The translations under genes and the position numbers were made by a program. A stretch of DNA of 10,095 nucleotides, taken from the NCBI RefSeq assembly GCF_900764565.1, contig NZ_CAAFOM010000018.1:1-10095 (forward strand). The letters run 5' to 3'. Origin of the DNA: an uncultured Catenibacterium sp. Lineage in GTDB: Bacteria > Bacillota_I > Bacilli_A > Erysipelotrichales > Coprobacillaceae. Below are positions 1-5,419 of this stretch, piece by piece (the first letter of the stretch is position 1; the number at the start of each line of letters is the position of its first letter). The notes beneath the pieces were generated by a model. It was not told the DNA's origin. It did no database searches and worked only from the letters and a program-made list of their open reading frames with translations.

Positions 1-31
1 ACTGGAGTTCAGACGTGTGCTCTTCCGATCT
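1..31. other. Illumina TruSeq adapter sequence (not genomic)
   Basis: The first 31 bases match, as I remember it, the TruSeq index-adapter sequence in reverse complement; on the minus strand it begins AGATCGGAAGAGC at base 31. Genomic sequence starts at about base 32. The adapter interrupts the ATPase gene, and its reading frame stays open into the adapter, so a gene caller would add the spurious residues SDRKSTRLNSS to that protein. This marks the contig end and an untrimmed read. Confidence 0.97.
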
Positions 32-417
32 GAGGCAATTGTCTGTTTCACACCATCTCTTAATACCTTTGATTGTGGTGCAGATAATTCCTGTAATGAT
101 TCTAGACTCTTTTCTGCGTGACTCTCTAATACAACACCTAGAATCGCATTCATCATAACGACTATGACGATAATAAGAGAATCAATCCAATCTCCTGGTT
201 CTACAATAATAGATACGACTGCTGCAATAATTAAAATAATAATCATTGCATCCTTGAATTGATCTAGAAAACGTAAAAGAAGAGACCTTTTCTGTGGCTT
301 TTCTAGTTCATTGGTACCATATATGCCTTGTCTCTTCTTTGCTTCAGAAGAAGTCAGTCCCTTTTCAATATTTGTATCTAAAGAGTTTACTACTTCTTCA
401 ATTGTTTTTTTATACAT
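32..417 (-). CDS. P2A-type cation-transporting ATPase, N-terminal part (probable Mn2+/Ca2+ exporter), truncated by contig end
   Basis: Partial gene with 128 complete codons. It starts at ATG 417-415, with an AGGAGG SD at 430-425 placed 7 bases upstream. The protein opens MYKKTIEEVV and has the P-type ATPase N-terminal cytoplasmic domain: GLTSSEAKKRQ at 20-30, then YGTNEL at 33-38. Next come FLDQFKDAMIIIL, transmembrane segment 1 (about 57-73), DWIDS, and segment 2 (about 79-97) running into LGVVLESHAEKSLESL. This order is typical of P2A (SERCA/PMCA-like) bacterial pumps. The phosphorylation motif DKTGT would lie beyond the break. Family knowledge alone suggests Ca2+ or Mn2+. The yybP-ykoY riboswitch in its leader favours Mn2+ export, as for L. 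lactis YoaB and S. pneumoniae MgtA. The 3' end is lost to the adapter junction rather than to a biological truncation. Confidence 0.92.
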
Positions 418-424
418 TTGTATT

Positions 425-549
425 CCTCCTTTAATAAAAACAATCGTTTTATTAAAGGTCTCGCTGATCATAAATGACCAAAACAATCCGGTTATGTTGA
501 ACATAACGTGTTGACGAACAGTTCTGTAAGAGCTACTCCCCTTTAATTA
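425..549 (-). promoter_or_regulatory. yybP-ykoY manganese riboswitch with translational expression platform
   Basis: Read on the minus strand, the leader matches the yybP-ykoY consensus I recall from the L. lactis yoaB aptamer. ATTAAAGGGGAGTAG (547-533) gives the 5' P1 arm and loop L1. CGTCAA (516-511) is the conserved stretch before P3. P3 is the hairpin GTTATG/CATAAC (507-502 and 496-491), followed by CCGG (491-488). A short variable hairpin GGTCA/TGATC follows, then GCGAGACC (464-457), which leads into the P1 3' arm CCTTTAAT (458-451). P1 is thus 8 bp. The RNA begins almost at the predicted transcription start (about 548). Downstream, ATTAAAGGAGG carries the ATPase SD, and its first 8 bases are identical to the 5' P1 arm. 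Mn2+ binding should stabilise P1 and free the SD. Confidence 0.93.
428..458 (-). promoter_or_regulatory. SD-sequestering anti-aptamer hairpin of the Mn riboswitch
   Basis: This is a perfect 12-bp inverted repeat, CCTTTAATAAAA (458-447 on the minus strand) and TTTTATTAAAGG (439-428), with a 7-base loop (446-440). The 5' arm contains the 3' strand of riboswitch P1. The 3' arm includes the first three bases (AGG, 430-428) of the AGGAGG SD. P1 and this hairpin therefore compete for 458-451 and cannot form together. The inferred logic is: no Mn2+, hairpin formed, ATPase translation off; Mn2+ bound, P1 formed, SD exposed. No T-tract follows, so control is more likely translational than by termination. 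Confidence 0.85.
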
Positions 550-554
550 CTATT

Positions 555-582
555 ATTCTATCAAATTCATATTGCTTGTCAA
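555..582 (-). promoter_or_regulatory. Sigma-A promoter of riboswitch and ATPase
   Basis: A perfect -35 TTGACA (582-577) is followed by a 16-bp spacer and -10 TAGAAT (560-555), with an extended TGA just before the -10. The predicted start near 548 is exactly at the 5' edge of the riboswitch P1 arm. Confidence 0.85.
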
Positions 583-605
583 TCATTGTCACTTATTCTT
601 ATAAT
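576..605 (+). promoter_or_regulatory. Divergent promoter of the Cys-rich small gene, with overlapping inverted repeat
   Basis: -35 TTGTCA (576-581), 18-bp spacer, perfect -10 TATAAT (600-605). Its -35 overlaps the -35 of the divergent ATPase promoter (577-582) on the other strand. The -10 lies inside an inverted repeat ACTTATT (591-597) / AATAAGT (603-609) with a 5-base spacer, which could be an operator. The predicted start is about 612. Confidence 0.65.
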
Positions 606-613
606 AAGTTGAG

Positions 614-766
614 ATGAAGAGTATGAAAGAGGAAGAACTGAAACTATTAGAAAATGAATTCTGTTTAGGGTGTGCAAGAAGCTGTGATCTACTTCATCCA
701 AATTGTGAAAGAGGATTAGTAAAGATGCAGGAAATATTAGAGGAATACAAAAAGAGAGATAATTAG
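614..766 (+). CDS. Small Cys-rich protein of unknown function (50 aa)
   Basis: Not recognised. The only plus-strand gene in the window. It encodes 50 charged, soluble residues with no signal peptide or membrane segment. Four cysteines (17, 20, 24, 31) lie in CLGCARSCDLLHPNC, a C-x2-C-x3-C-x6-C pattern with a His at 28. This could ligate a metal ion or Fe-S cluster, but that is inference. The flanks are Glu/Lys-rich and probably helical. An in-frame stop at 605-607 limits the start to ATG 614 or ATG 623. With transcription predicted to begin near 612, the first start would be almost leaderless, and neither has a strong SD. Reality is supported by the perfect -10, the compact fit between promoter and convergent terminator, and the protein-like composition. 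It is divergent from a Mn-regulated ATPase. Confidence 0.7.
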   Translation: MKSMKEEELKLLENEFCLGCARSCDLLHPNCERGLVKMQEILEEYKKRDN

Positions 767-774
767 TCTCTCTT
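749..774 (-). terminator. Rho-independent terminator of the small export gene, between convergent genes
   Basis: Stem AAGAGAGA (774-767) / TCTCTCTT (759-752) with a 7-base loop, followed on the minus strand by a run of T (753-749) and TGTATT. The stem overlaps the stop codon of the minus-strand gene and, on the other strand, the stop of the Cys-rich gene. No T-tract follows on the plus strand, so it acts mainly on minus-strand transcripts. Confidence 0.7.
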
Positions 775-1267
775 AGAATGCAGCTAATAAGCCATATGAT
801 AATGTACCAACAATAAGTGTTGCAAGTAAGATACCTAAGAAAATAGCTGTAATTGCCTTCTTAAAGTCCATATCAAGTAATGCAGCCACTAAAGAACCTG
901 TCCATGCACCAGTCCCTGGTAATGGGATGCCTACAAATAGTAAGAGTCCTAAGAATTCACCATTACTCATATTCTTACTCTTATTCATGGCACGGTTTTC
1001 TAGTTTTTCAATTAAAGGTCTAAAGAAGTTAAACTTCTTAAGCCATTTAAAGATACGTTTAATAAATAATAAAATAAATGGAATTGGTAAGATATTTCCT
1101 AGAACACATAGAGGAACTGCATAACGAATATCAACTTTTAATAATGCAGATGCAATGAGTCCTCCACGACATTCAAGAATAGGAACTAGAGAAACAATAA
1201 ATACTGCAAGCTCAGATGAAATGTATTTACCTAATGTTCCTGCAAACCATAATGCAATTGATTCCAT
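773..1267 (-). CDS. Small multidrug export family membrane protein (COG2426/PF06695)
   Basis: 164 residues, typical length for the family, starting at ATG 1267-1265 with an AAGGAGG SD at 1280-1274. It is strongly hydrophobic, with about four membrane segments (roughly 18-36, 47-69, 104-126, 134-158) and a basic loop at 70-100 (KRIFKWLKKFNFFRPLIEKLENRAMNKSK). Two family signatures are visible and resemble each other as inverted halves: a re-entrant ECRGG at 32-36 and GIPLPGTGAWTG at 113-124. The 'multidrug export' name is historical; no substrate is established, and the sequence shows only an integral membrane, transporter-like protein. It has its own promoter just upstream and a terminator at its stop codon, so it is probably monocistronic. 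Confidence 0.85.
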   Translation of the reverse strand: MESIALWFAGTLGKYISSELAVFIVSLVPILECRGGLIASALLKVDIRYAVPLCVLGNILPIPFILLFIKRIFKWLKKFNFFRPLIEKLENRAMNKSKNMSNGEFLGLLLFVGIPLPGTGAWTGSLVAALLDMDFKKAITAIFLGILLATLIVGTLSYGLLAAF

Positions 1268-1280
1268 GTTTTTCCTCCTT

Positions 1281-1297
1281 GATTAACATGATTAATC
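1281..1297. promoter_or_regulatory. Inverted repeat overlapping the export-gene promoter (candidate operator)
   Basis: GATTAA (1281-1286) and TTAATC (1292-1297) are perfect 6-bp arms around a 5-base centre. The repeat covers the last bases of the -10 box and the predicted start site of the small export gene, where a repressor would block initiation. It is short and AT-rich, so chance is not excluded. Confidence 0.35.
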
Positions 1298-1323
1298 ATA
1301 CATAAAGGATATTATAAAGTCAA
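1295..1323 (-). promoter_or_regulatory. Promoter of the small export gene
   Basis: -35 TTGACT (1323-1318), exact 17-bp spacer, -10 TATGAT (1300-1295). It overlaps the final codons of the upstream DNA glycosylase gene (KLTL-stop), so the export gene need not depend on read-through. Confidence 0.7.
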
Positions 1324-1788
1324 TTTCTTCTTCCATATATCAACTAAATCACATAATCGATAACGCGCATTGGCAGGTGAAGAAGAAGGGAGAAGTATAG
1401 CCTTTATACCTGTTTCTTTTTCCTGATATTTCTTATAGAGTTTTAAAGAAGTTCCACCATTACAATATATTCTTTTGATATTTGTTCCTTGTATTAATGT
1501 CTTAATATCATTGGGTACAACATCCTTAATAGACGCATCACTGCTTCCTGTAATCGTACATGAGTGGATAATATCCCATATCGCAATATGATGTTCCAGC
1601 AACATCTTTTTCTTATCTTCTATTGTTTCACAGTCTGTTTGTGTGATAGTACCAATAATCTTCCAGAATCTATTTTGAGGATGTCCATAATAGAAAGAAA
1701 TTTCCCTTGATTTCACTGAAGGGAAACTTCCTAGTATTAATACTTCACATTGTTCATCTATGATTGGTTCTAATGGATGTTCAATCAT
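1312..1788 (-). CDS. Hypoxanthine/deoxyinosine DNA glycosylase (UDG superfamily, family 6-like)
   Basis: 158 residues. An ATG at 1821 would add 11 residues, but it lacks an SD and lies inside the upstream gene. ATG 1788-1786 has a GGAAAGAG-type SD and overlaps the SDR stop as ATGA, so I chose it. The UDG fold shows as LILGSFPS at 17-24, then FYYGHPQNRFW at 32-42, and SSSPAN at 135-140 near the C-terminus. Asn39 sits at the position I recall as catalytic in the Methanosarcina barkeri enzyme. The family excises hypoxanthine (deaminated adenine) from DNA and starts base-excision repair in the cytoplasm. The ATGA overlap implies co-transcription and coupled translation with the oxidoreductase. 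A mismatch-specific uracil glycosylase activity is the main alternative. Confidence 0.87.
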   Translation of the reverse strand: MIEHPLEPIIDEQCEVLILGSFPSVKSREISFYYGHPQNRFWKIIGTITQTDCETIEDKKKMLLEHHIAIWDIIHSCTITGSSDASIKDVVPNDIKTLIQGTNIKRIYCNGGTSLKLYKKYQEKETGIKAILLPSSSPANARYRLCDLVDIWKKKLTL

Positions 1789-2567
1789 ACTTTTCTCTTT
1801 CCGTTCACAAATCCTGTACATGAACTTAAAAATGAACGTGGTAAGAATCTGGCTGCAAGATTTAATAAGTAACCTGATAAACCAGTGAACTGAACCAAAC
1901 GATTATCAAATAAGCCTTGTATACCTATTTCAGCCACTGACTCTGCAGACTGTGGTTTAAATAATTTAAACATCGGAGACTGACCTAAGTTGGCTACATC
2001 CATAAATCCTGTTTTAGTAGGACCAGGACATAAACATGATACTTCTACATTATAATCCTTTAACTCATACGCAATAGATTCACTAAAAGATAATACAAAA
2101 GCTTTTGTTGCATAATAAGTAGACATATAAGGTCCTGCACAAAGTCCGGCAATAGAAGCCACATTCAATATACGGCCTTTCTTTCTACGTTTCATTGACT
2201 GACCAAATACATAAGTCATCTGCATTAAAGCCATTATATTTAATAAAACCATCTTCTTCTGTTTTTCCCATGATGAATCATGGAAAGCCCCATGATCTCC
2301 AAAACCCGCATTATTCACTAGAATATCAATACTTATATCATCAAGTACTAGATTGTTGTAAAGATCTACTGCTGCATCTTCTCCTGTCAGATCCATTGCA
2401 ACTACTTTAATATGTACATCATATTCTGATAATTCTGCTTTTACTGCTTCTAGTTTTTCTCTATGACGTGCAACAAGTACAAGATCATAACCTTTTCTCG
2501 CAAACACACGTGCACTTGCTTTACCTATTCCATTAGAAGCACCTGTAATCAATACTGTTTGTGACAT
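1785..2567 (-). CDS. Short-chain dehydrogenase/reductase (SDR family, probably NADP-dependent)
   Basis: 260 residues, a normal classical SDR length. The Rossmann cofactor motif is TGASNGIG at 8-15, NNAG is at 85-88, and the catalytic tetrad is complete: Asn110, Ser138, Tyr151 and Lys155 (YYATK). PGPTKTGF at 181-188 is the family's nicotinamide-side motif. Arg34 at the end of the second strand (LVLVARHREKL) suggests preference for NADP(H). Substrate cannot be told from sequence; close types are the YqjQ/DltE-like oxidoreductases. The start ATG 2567-2565 has an AAAGGGGTG SD (2582-2574). It lies 28 bases after the regulator gene with no terminator between, and its stop overlaps the glycosylase start. 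The regulator may therefore control it. Confidence 0.9.
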   Translation of the reverse strand: MSQTVLITGASNGIGKASARVFARKGYDLVLVARHREKLEAVKAELSEYDVHIKVVAMDLTGEDAAVDLYNNLVLDDISIDILVNNAGFGDHGAFHDSSWEKQKKMVLLNIMALMQMTYVFGQSMKRRKKGRILNVASIAGLCAGPYMSTYYATKAFVLSFSESIAYELKDYNVEVSCLCPGPTKTGFMDVANLGQSPMFKLFKPQSAESVAEIGIQGLFDNRLVQFTGLSGYLLNLAARFLPRSFLSSCTGFVNGKRKV

Positions 2568-2595
2568 CTATTTCACCCCTTTCTACCATCATACT

Positions 2596-3519
2596 TTATC
2601 TTGAAAGATTGTCAAATAAACTGTCTTTACTAATACTCTCCATACCTAACATCACTTCATCAATAAAATCATCAATATACATTAAGTGTGGCATATCATT
2701 CATCTTAAAGATCTTTAATAATTCGTCTTCTACATATTGTTGATCAATCCCTTGAGCACATATCACAATGACTTCAGGATTCAACATACCAATAATATTC
2801 TGTAGTTCTATGACAAGGCGTCTACTTCTTCCTTTCATAGAGCGTCTATTCTTAAAATCTTCATGTTCTATTAAAGGCATAAAACAAGTCTGTCCCGCAA
2901 TAGAACTCTTCCCTTCTACAAGATGTCCATGCACAACTATACCTAAATGTGAAAAAGTCATTTGAGAAGGCTGATACAGCAACGCAATCGTATCATATTG
3001 CATATGCTTAATATAAGCACCTATAGCCCCCATATACACATCATTCTTTACGAGTACTCGTTGTTTATAATAATGCTTTAAATCTATATTACAATCAGGT
3101 AAAGAAAGACATATTGTATGCACTTGTTCATTCAACATCTCATCAATAAAAGAACACAATACATCATGATCTAACTTAGGTATATCTCTTCTCTTTTCTT
3201 CCATCATCTCACTATAAAGATTATAAAGACGTCCTATAACTGTTATTGTCTTATCATGCTTATATGCATAAATACATAATGTCTGTGAAAATTCCCCATT
3301 CACTGTATAAGACATACTTGGTCTTCCACCCGTTGATTCTCTATAGCCTGCTTTGATCACTAGATTACTTTTCAACATCTCTTCTAATAGACTATCAATC
3401 GTAGACAAAGATAAACCTGTATAGAATACTAATTCATTCTTAGTACAGCCACCCTGTTTCACTAATGATTGAATAATCTTAATAACGTTCTTTCTTCTAA
3501 CACCCCTTATTTCATTCAT
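2596..3519 (-). CDS. ROK-family-like transcriptional regulator with degenerate kinase domain
   Basis: 307 residues. The N-terminus is a winged helix-turn-helix (about 10-55, with TKNELVFYTGLSLSTIDSLL), followed by the wing motif GGRPSMSY at 64-71 typical of NagC/XylR-type ROK regulators. The C-terminal part (about 78-290) keeps traces of the ROK fold, such as GIVVHGHLVEGKSSIAGQ at 193-210 and NPEVIVI at 247-253. It lacks a recognisable DxGxT phosphate motif and the CxCGxxGC zinc site. It is therefore probably a sensor or regulator without kinase activity. Family ligands are sugars or sugar phosphates; nothing here identifies one. The start ATG 3519-3517 has a GGAGGG SD. Just before the SD is a palindrome (3532-3545) that may be its own operator. 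Likely first gene of an operon with the SDR and glycosylase. Confidence 0.8.
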   Translation of the reverse strand: MNEIRGVRRKNVIKIIQSLVKQGGCTKNELVFYTGLSLSTIDSLLEEMLKSNLVIKAGYRESTGGRPSMSYTVNGEFSQTLCIYAYKHDKTITVIGRLYNLYSEMMEEKRRDIPKLDHDVLCSFIDEMLNEQVHTICLSLPDCNIDLKHYYKQRVLVKNDVYMGAIGAYIKHMQYDTIALLYQPSQMTFSHLGIVVHGHLVEGKSSIAGQTCFMPLIEHEDFKNRRSMKGRSRRLVIELQNIIGMLNPEVIVICAQGIDQQYVEDELLKIFKMNDMPHLMYIDDFIDEVMLGMESISKDSLFDNLSR

Positions 3520-3531
3520 ATCCTACCCTCC

Positions 3532-3545
3532 AGTAAACGCTTACT
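3532..3545. promoter_or_regulatory. cre-like palindrome upstream of the ROK-type regulator (candidate operator)
   Basis: AGTAAACGCTTACT is a 14-base palindrome with one mismatched pair (6 of 7 pairs), close to the CcpA cre consensus TGWAARCGYTWWCA and to other LacI-type half-sites. It sits between an AT-rich -10-like TATATA (3550-3545, minus) and the SD at 3531-3526. Binding there would block transcription. Candidates are CcpA, a LacI-type protein, or the ROK regulator itself. Confidence 0.5.
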
Positions 3546-3549
3546 ATAT

Positions 3550-3586
3550 ATACAAAAATAGAAAGAGAATCCTTAACGATTCTCTT
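3550..3586 (-). terminator. Rho-independent terminator of the Big_4 surface protein gene
   Basis: Stem AAGAGAATC (3586-3578) / GATTCTCTT (3571-3563) with a 6-base loop, followed on the minus strand by TCTATTTTTG. The stop codon of the gene (3575-3573) lies in the loop. Confidence 0.85.
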
Positions 3587-4514
3587 GAATTCTAATCTTT
3601 CTTTTAATAAAAGAAATGAGTGTAATAAACCCAAACACCATAGCCATAAATACAACTAATGCGATCACATAAGAAAACGATGATTTCTCTTCTTTTTCAA
3701 TCTTCTTCTTTTTCTTTGTCTTTTTTACAGGTTGTTTCTCTTCTGGTGTTTGTGTATTCTCTTCATTTTTCTTCACTTCTACACGAATAGATACCTTATG
3801 TGTAGAATGAGATAGTTTCCCATAAACTGTATATTTACCTGGTTCATTAAATACTTGATTATCCCAGTTGATTTTTACCTTCTTGCGTGTCTTATTAGAA
3901 TATGTAACTGTCGCATATTGTGGTAATTGTGCTTCTACACCTGTAGTGGTAGAAACAACCGCAGGAACACTCACACTTGTAACGGATGCATTCTTCACAT
4001 GAATAGTCTGTATAATTGTATTATTATACACATAACCCTTTAATGAAAAAGTATGCACATACTTTAATGCATTATTATCATAATTATCCCATTTAATCAC
4101 TTCATTTGTATGATCTCCATTGGACCATGTTACAGAAGCTGTTGCAGGTAAAGAAAGTGCACTTCCTATAATCACTGTCTTATTAGACAATTCATCGATA
4201 TGCGTTATGTTAGCTGCTTCTACATTCACTATACAATTTGTAGTAAGCTGCAAGTCTGTAATAGAACCTGTGACAGTAAATTGACTTGCGTTTCTTGTCT
4301 TATATAAGCTTTCATCATATGTATTCCAGTTGATATTATAATCCTTCTCACTCCCATCATAGAAGGTAATCTTTGCCTTGAGTGGAAGTGAGGGTGCTGT
4401 TCCAGAAGCTGTTGTTACTTCACCATCATAACTTACATTGACTACATGATTATCTGCATAAACTGGGCTTATAAAAAATAAAGACATCAATAAAACTATG
4501 AATATCTTTCGCAT
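3573..4514 (-). CDS. Membrane-anchored surface protein with three Ig-like (Big_4-type) repeats
   Basis: 313 residues. A Sec signal peptide covers 1-20 (MRKIFIVLLMSLFFISPVYA, probable cleavage after VYA). Three tandem repeats of about 75 residues follow, roughly 22-98, 99-174 and 176-247. Each has the Big_4 pattern: LP..a.itf/y..G....i.W...(x)n.......G. The conserved Trp are 63, 142 and 217. Next is a charged Lys/Glu linker (248-278, including KKTKKKKK), one membrane segment (about 280-303) and a basic tail (KRKIRIQENR). The topology is N-terminus outside, C-terminus in the cytoplasm. There is no LPXTG motif, so anchoring is by the membrane helix rather than sortase. Big_4 domains usually sit in large cell-surface enzymes or adhesins; here no catalytic domain is present, so binding or spacer roles are only guesses. 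An AGAGGTG SD precedes ATG 4514. Confidence 0.82.
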   Translation of the reverse strand: MRKIFIVLLMSLFFISPVYADNHVVNVSYDGEVTTASGTAPSLPLKAKITFYDGSEKDYNINWNTYDESLYKTRNASQFTVTGSITDLQLTTNCIVNVEAANITHIDELSNKTVIIGSALSLPATASVTWSNGDHTNEVIKWDNYDNNALKYVHTFSLKGYVYNNTIIQTIHVKNASVTSVSVPAVVSTTTGVEAQLPQYATVTYSNKTRKKVKINWDNQVFNEPGKYTVYGKLSHSTHKVSIRVEVKKNEENTQTPEEKQPVKKTKKKKKIEKEEKSSFSYVIALVVFMAMVFGFITLISFIKRKIRIQENR

Positions 4515-4534
4515 TTATTTCACCTCTTATCTCT

Positions 4535-4563
4535 ATCTTATGCTTAATTTAAATAATAGTAAA
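4535..4563 (-). promoter_or_regulatory. Putative promoter of the Big_4 surface protein gene
   Basis: -35 TTTACT (4563-4558), 17-bp spacer, -10 TAAGAT (4540-4535), about 20 bases before the ATG. Both boxes are near consensus. There is no clear terminator after the ZIP gene, so read-through is also possible. Confidence 0.5.
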
Positions 4564-4578
4564 GATGAATACTACGAA

Positions 4579-5325
4579 TTAACCTAATGCCACATCTAGA
4601 ACCATCATTAAAGTAAAACCTACTGAGAATAATAAAACACCGAGATGTGAATGTTCTCCCTGACTCATTTCAGGAATGAGTTCTTCTACAACGACATACA
4701 TCATAGCCCCTGCCGCAAAACTAAGTAGATAAGGCATCACTGAGATTACATAACGTGCTAAGAGTATTGTGATAAAACCACCTATTGGTTCTACAATACC
4801 TGATAATGTGCCATACATAAATGACTTCAATCGAGAAACACCTGTACTTCTTAAAGGCATGGATACGATAGCACCTTCAGGAAAGTTCTGTATTGCGATA
4901 CCTAGAGATAATGCGAGTGCACCCATAGCTGTAATTGTATGATTACCAGAAAGATAAGATGCATACACAATACCTACTGCCATCCCTTCAGGAATATTGT
5001 GAATCGTAACGGCTAATACTAACTTGATTGTTTGAGATAAGTGACTACGTGGTCCTTCCTGACTATGATCTAAATGCATATGGGGAATCAAATGATCAAG
5101 TAGTAATAAAAATAGTATACCTAACCAGAATCCAATGAGGGCAGGAATAAATGTAGATGCCTGATCAAGTGAAGGAATAATTAAACTCCAGATAGAGGCA
5201 GCGACCATCACACCTGCCGCAAATCCAGTGAGTGCTTTTTGTATATTGAGACTTAATTCTCTTTTCATAAAGAACACACAGGCTGCACCCAGTGTTGTTC
5301 CAATAAAGGGTATAATTAAAACCAT
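4579..5325 (-). CDS. ZIP family divalent metal transporter (GufA-like)
   Basis: 248 residues, about eight predicted membrane segments, typical of bacterial ZIP proteins. Metal-site helices are clear: TM4 HNIPEG at 109-114 and TM5 QNFPEG at 146-151 (Gln in place of the usual TM5 His, as in GufA-type ZIPs). EP at 179-180 and VVVEELIPE at 211-219 are further acidic helix residues. A His-rich cytoplasmic loop lies between TM3 and TM4 (DHLIPHMHLDHS, 77-88). ZIPs move Zn2+, Fe2+ or Mn2+ into the cytoplasm; the substrate cannot be fixed here, but neighbouring FeoAB and a Mn-regulated pump make metal homeostasis the local theme. The start ATG 5325-5323 has an AGGAGGTA SD (5338-5331). A leader of up to about 150 nt containing a terminator lies upstream. 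Confidence 0.9.
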   Translation of the reverse strand: MVLIIPFIGTTLGAACVFFMKRELSLNIQKALTGFAAGVMVAASIWSLIIPSLDQASTFIPALIGFWLGILFLLLLDHLIPHMHLDHSQEGPRSHLSQTIKLVLAVTIHNIPEGMAVGIVYASYLSGNHTITAMGALALSLGIAIQNFPEGAIVSMPLRSTGVSRLKSFMYGTLSGIVEPIGGFITILLARYVISVMPYLLSFAAGAMMYVVVEELIPEMSQGEHSHLGVLLFSVGFTLMMVLDVALG

Positions 5326-5384
5326 ATAAATACCTCCTATCCTTCATACTACATAAATTAGTTAGTAAACACAAACTATATGAT

Positions 5385-5419
5385 AAAGAAAAAAGATAAG
5401 CATGGGGAACACTTATCTT
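5385..5419 (-). terminator. Terminator-like hairpin between the 146-residue gene and ZIP (terminator or attenuator)
   Basis: Stem AAGATAAG (5419-5412) / CTTATCTT (5400-5393) with an 11-base loop, then TTTTCTTT on the minus strand. It lies about 105 bases after the stop of the 146-residue gene and about 60 before the ZIP start. A promoter-like pair lies just upstream (5483-5510), so it may attenuate ZIP instead of simply ending the previous transcript. Confidence 0.75.

Noticed and set aside
491..507. Near-perfect 17-base palindrome GTTATGTTGAACATAAC, first read as a repressor operator
   Set aside because: It is the P3 hairpin of the yybP-ykoY riboswitch, with the expected CCGG directly after it.
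1789..1821. Longer start for the DNA glycosylase at 1821
   Set aside because: No SD, and it would overlap the SDR by 37 bases; the ATGA overlap at 1788 is the usual arrangement.
5165..5374. 69-codon minus-strand frame upstream of ZIP
   Set aside because: It overlaps the ZIP gene in another frame and has no SD or family features.
5393..5419. Bidirectional terminator reading for the plus strand
   Set aside because: The stem is symmetric, but the plus strand is followed only by a mixed CTTTCTCT run and there is no plus-strand gene upstream.
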